Origin: Melanocharis versteri
Lineage: Eukaryota; Chordata; Aves; Passeriformes; Melanocharitidae
Reading direction: 5' to 3'
Length of the DNA stretch: 64,000 nt
Assembly: GCA_013397845.1 (NCBI GenBank)
Contig: VZTG01010613.1
Location: forward strand, 216,557-280,556
Below, one piece after another: positions 63,601 to 64,000 of the stretch. Position 1 is the first letter of the stretch; every line of letters begins with the position of its first letter. Position numbers and translations under genes: made by a program. The notes under the pieces were generated by a model. The model had not been told where the DNA came from, searched no databases, and worked only from the letters and a program-made list of their open reading frames with translations.

Positions 63601-64000
63601 AGATCACCTCCTCATATTTCATTGGGCTAACTTATCCAATTTTCAGGGATTTACTAAATTTCATGTCAAACTTCTGTAATCACAATAGGGATAAAATTAA
63701 GTTTCTGAAGTGGTACACTTCAGATTTCACTTAAGATTTGCTGCAGTCACTTATTTCTCAACATGTTGCTGATTACAGTCCTCTAATTCTGAGAGGGCTT
63801 TTGGTCTTGGATGTCCTATGAACCCTGTTTCCAGAAGGATTTGCTACAGCCAAAGCCAAAAATGCCCTTATCAAAATGATGATAAACAGGATGATTTTTG
63901 AAGTTGTTACTTTTTTTCTAGTCTCCAATATATGGAAAGAATGAGGAATTTTTAGATTTGAATATTTATTGTACATATACATGACTAGGGTATATATATT
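60601..64000. other. Unassigned DNA with stop-free stretches on both strands
   Basis: No family recognised. Two frames without an early ATG are open for 89 codons (plus, 61742-62008) and 98 codons (minus, 62828-62535). They read with mixed, protein-like composition (for example YTNLFESVIPELVI and LLLVPEFHNSIYSEEEPEKL). Further minus-strand frames lie at 62006-62230, 62687-62953, 63109-63330 and 63773-63982. They might be remnants of an old coding element, or chance. Confidence 0.35.

Overview
This window looks like non-coding nuclear DNA from a bird. The main evidence is a dense set of CR1 LINE relics on both strands. Several end in the CR1-type 3' tail, a degenerate ATTCTATGATTCTAT-like 8-bp repeat. 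With them are retroviral solo LTRs that read like avian endogenous retrovirus LTRs. A neoavian bird, possibly a passerine, fits the LTR types, but the window does not prove the order. By eye the background is AT-rich, and one ambiguous base (n) sits at the end of a G run at 39986. I found no convincing host protein-coding exon, tRNA, rRNA or other RNA gene. Nearly all open reading frames are 60-120 codons with no recognisable family, or are shadows of CR1.

Layout. 1-1.7 kb: unique AT-rich DNA. 1.73-4.40 kb: the most complete CR1, with endonuclease and reverse transcriptase remnants broken by an internal deletion, stops and frameshifts. 4.4-12.0 kb: unique DNA. 12.04-12.74 kb: two antisense CR1 tails in a row, then a truncated LTR. 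12.7-21.8 kb: unique DNA with one CR1 tail. 21.85-22.67 kb: CR1 endonuclease fragment with an internal 8-bp tandem expansion. 24.90-26.04 kb: a long minus-strand LTR. 26.4-27.4 kb: old CR1 3' half. 30.1-31.05 kb: CR1 tail and a complete solo LTR. 33.0-34.2 kb: two antisense CR1 tails. 35.29-37.03 kb: a young CR1 reverse transcriptase fragment, bracketed by a 143-bp LTR piece and the solo LTR that carries the matching piece. 37-43 kb: unique DNA. 42.98-43.34 kb: solo LTR with a perfect 6-bp target duplication. 46.5-47.9 kb: antisense CR1. 52.67-53.14 kb: CR1 3' end. 55.86-57.15 kb: a CR1 split by a solo LTR. 59.2-60.6 kb: CR1 relics, including a head-to-head pair. 60.6-64.0 kb: unique DNA with two unexplained stop-free stretches.

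No genes work together here. The content is a record of successive retroelement insertions: CR1s copied by their own (now dead) reverse transcriptase, and retroviruses reduced to solo LTRs, presumably by LTR-LTR recombination since no internal proviral sequence is seen. The most informative structures are the 143-bp LTR-fragment duplication next to a CR1 5' end, the LTR nested in a CR1 with a 4/5-matching target duplication, the tandem repeat born inside a CR1 endonuclease gene, and the long LTR carrying tandem repeats and open frames downstream of its TATA-like box.
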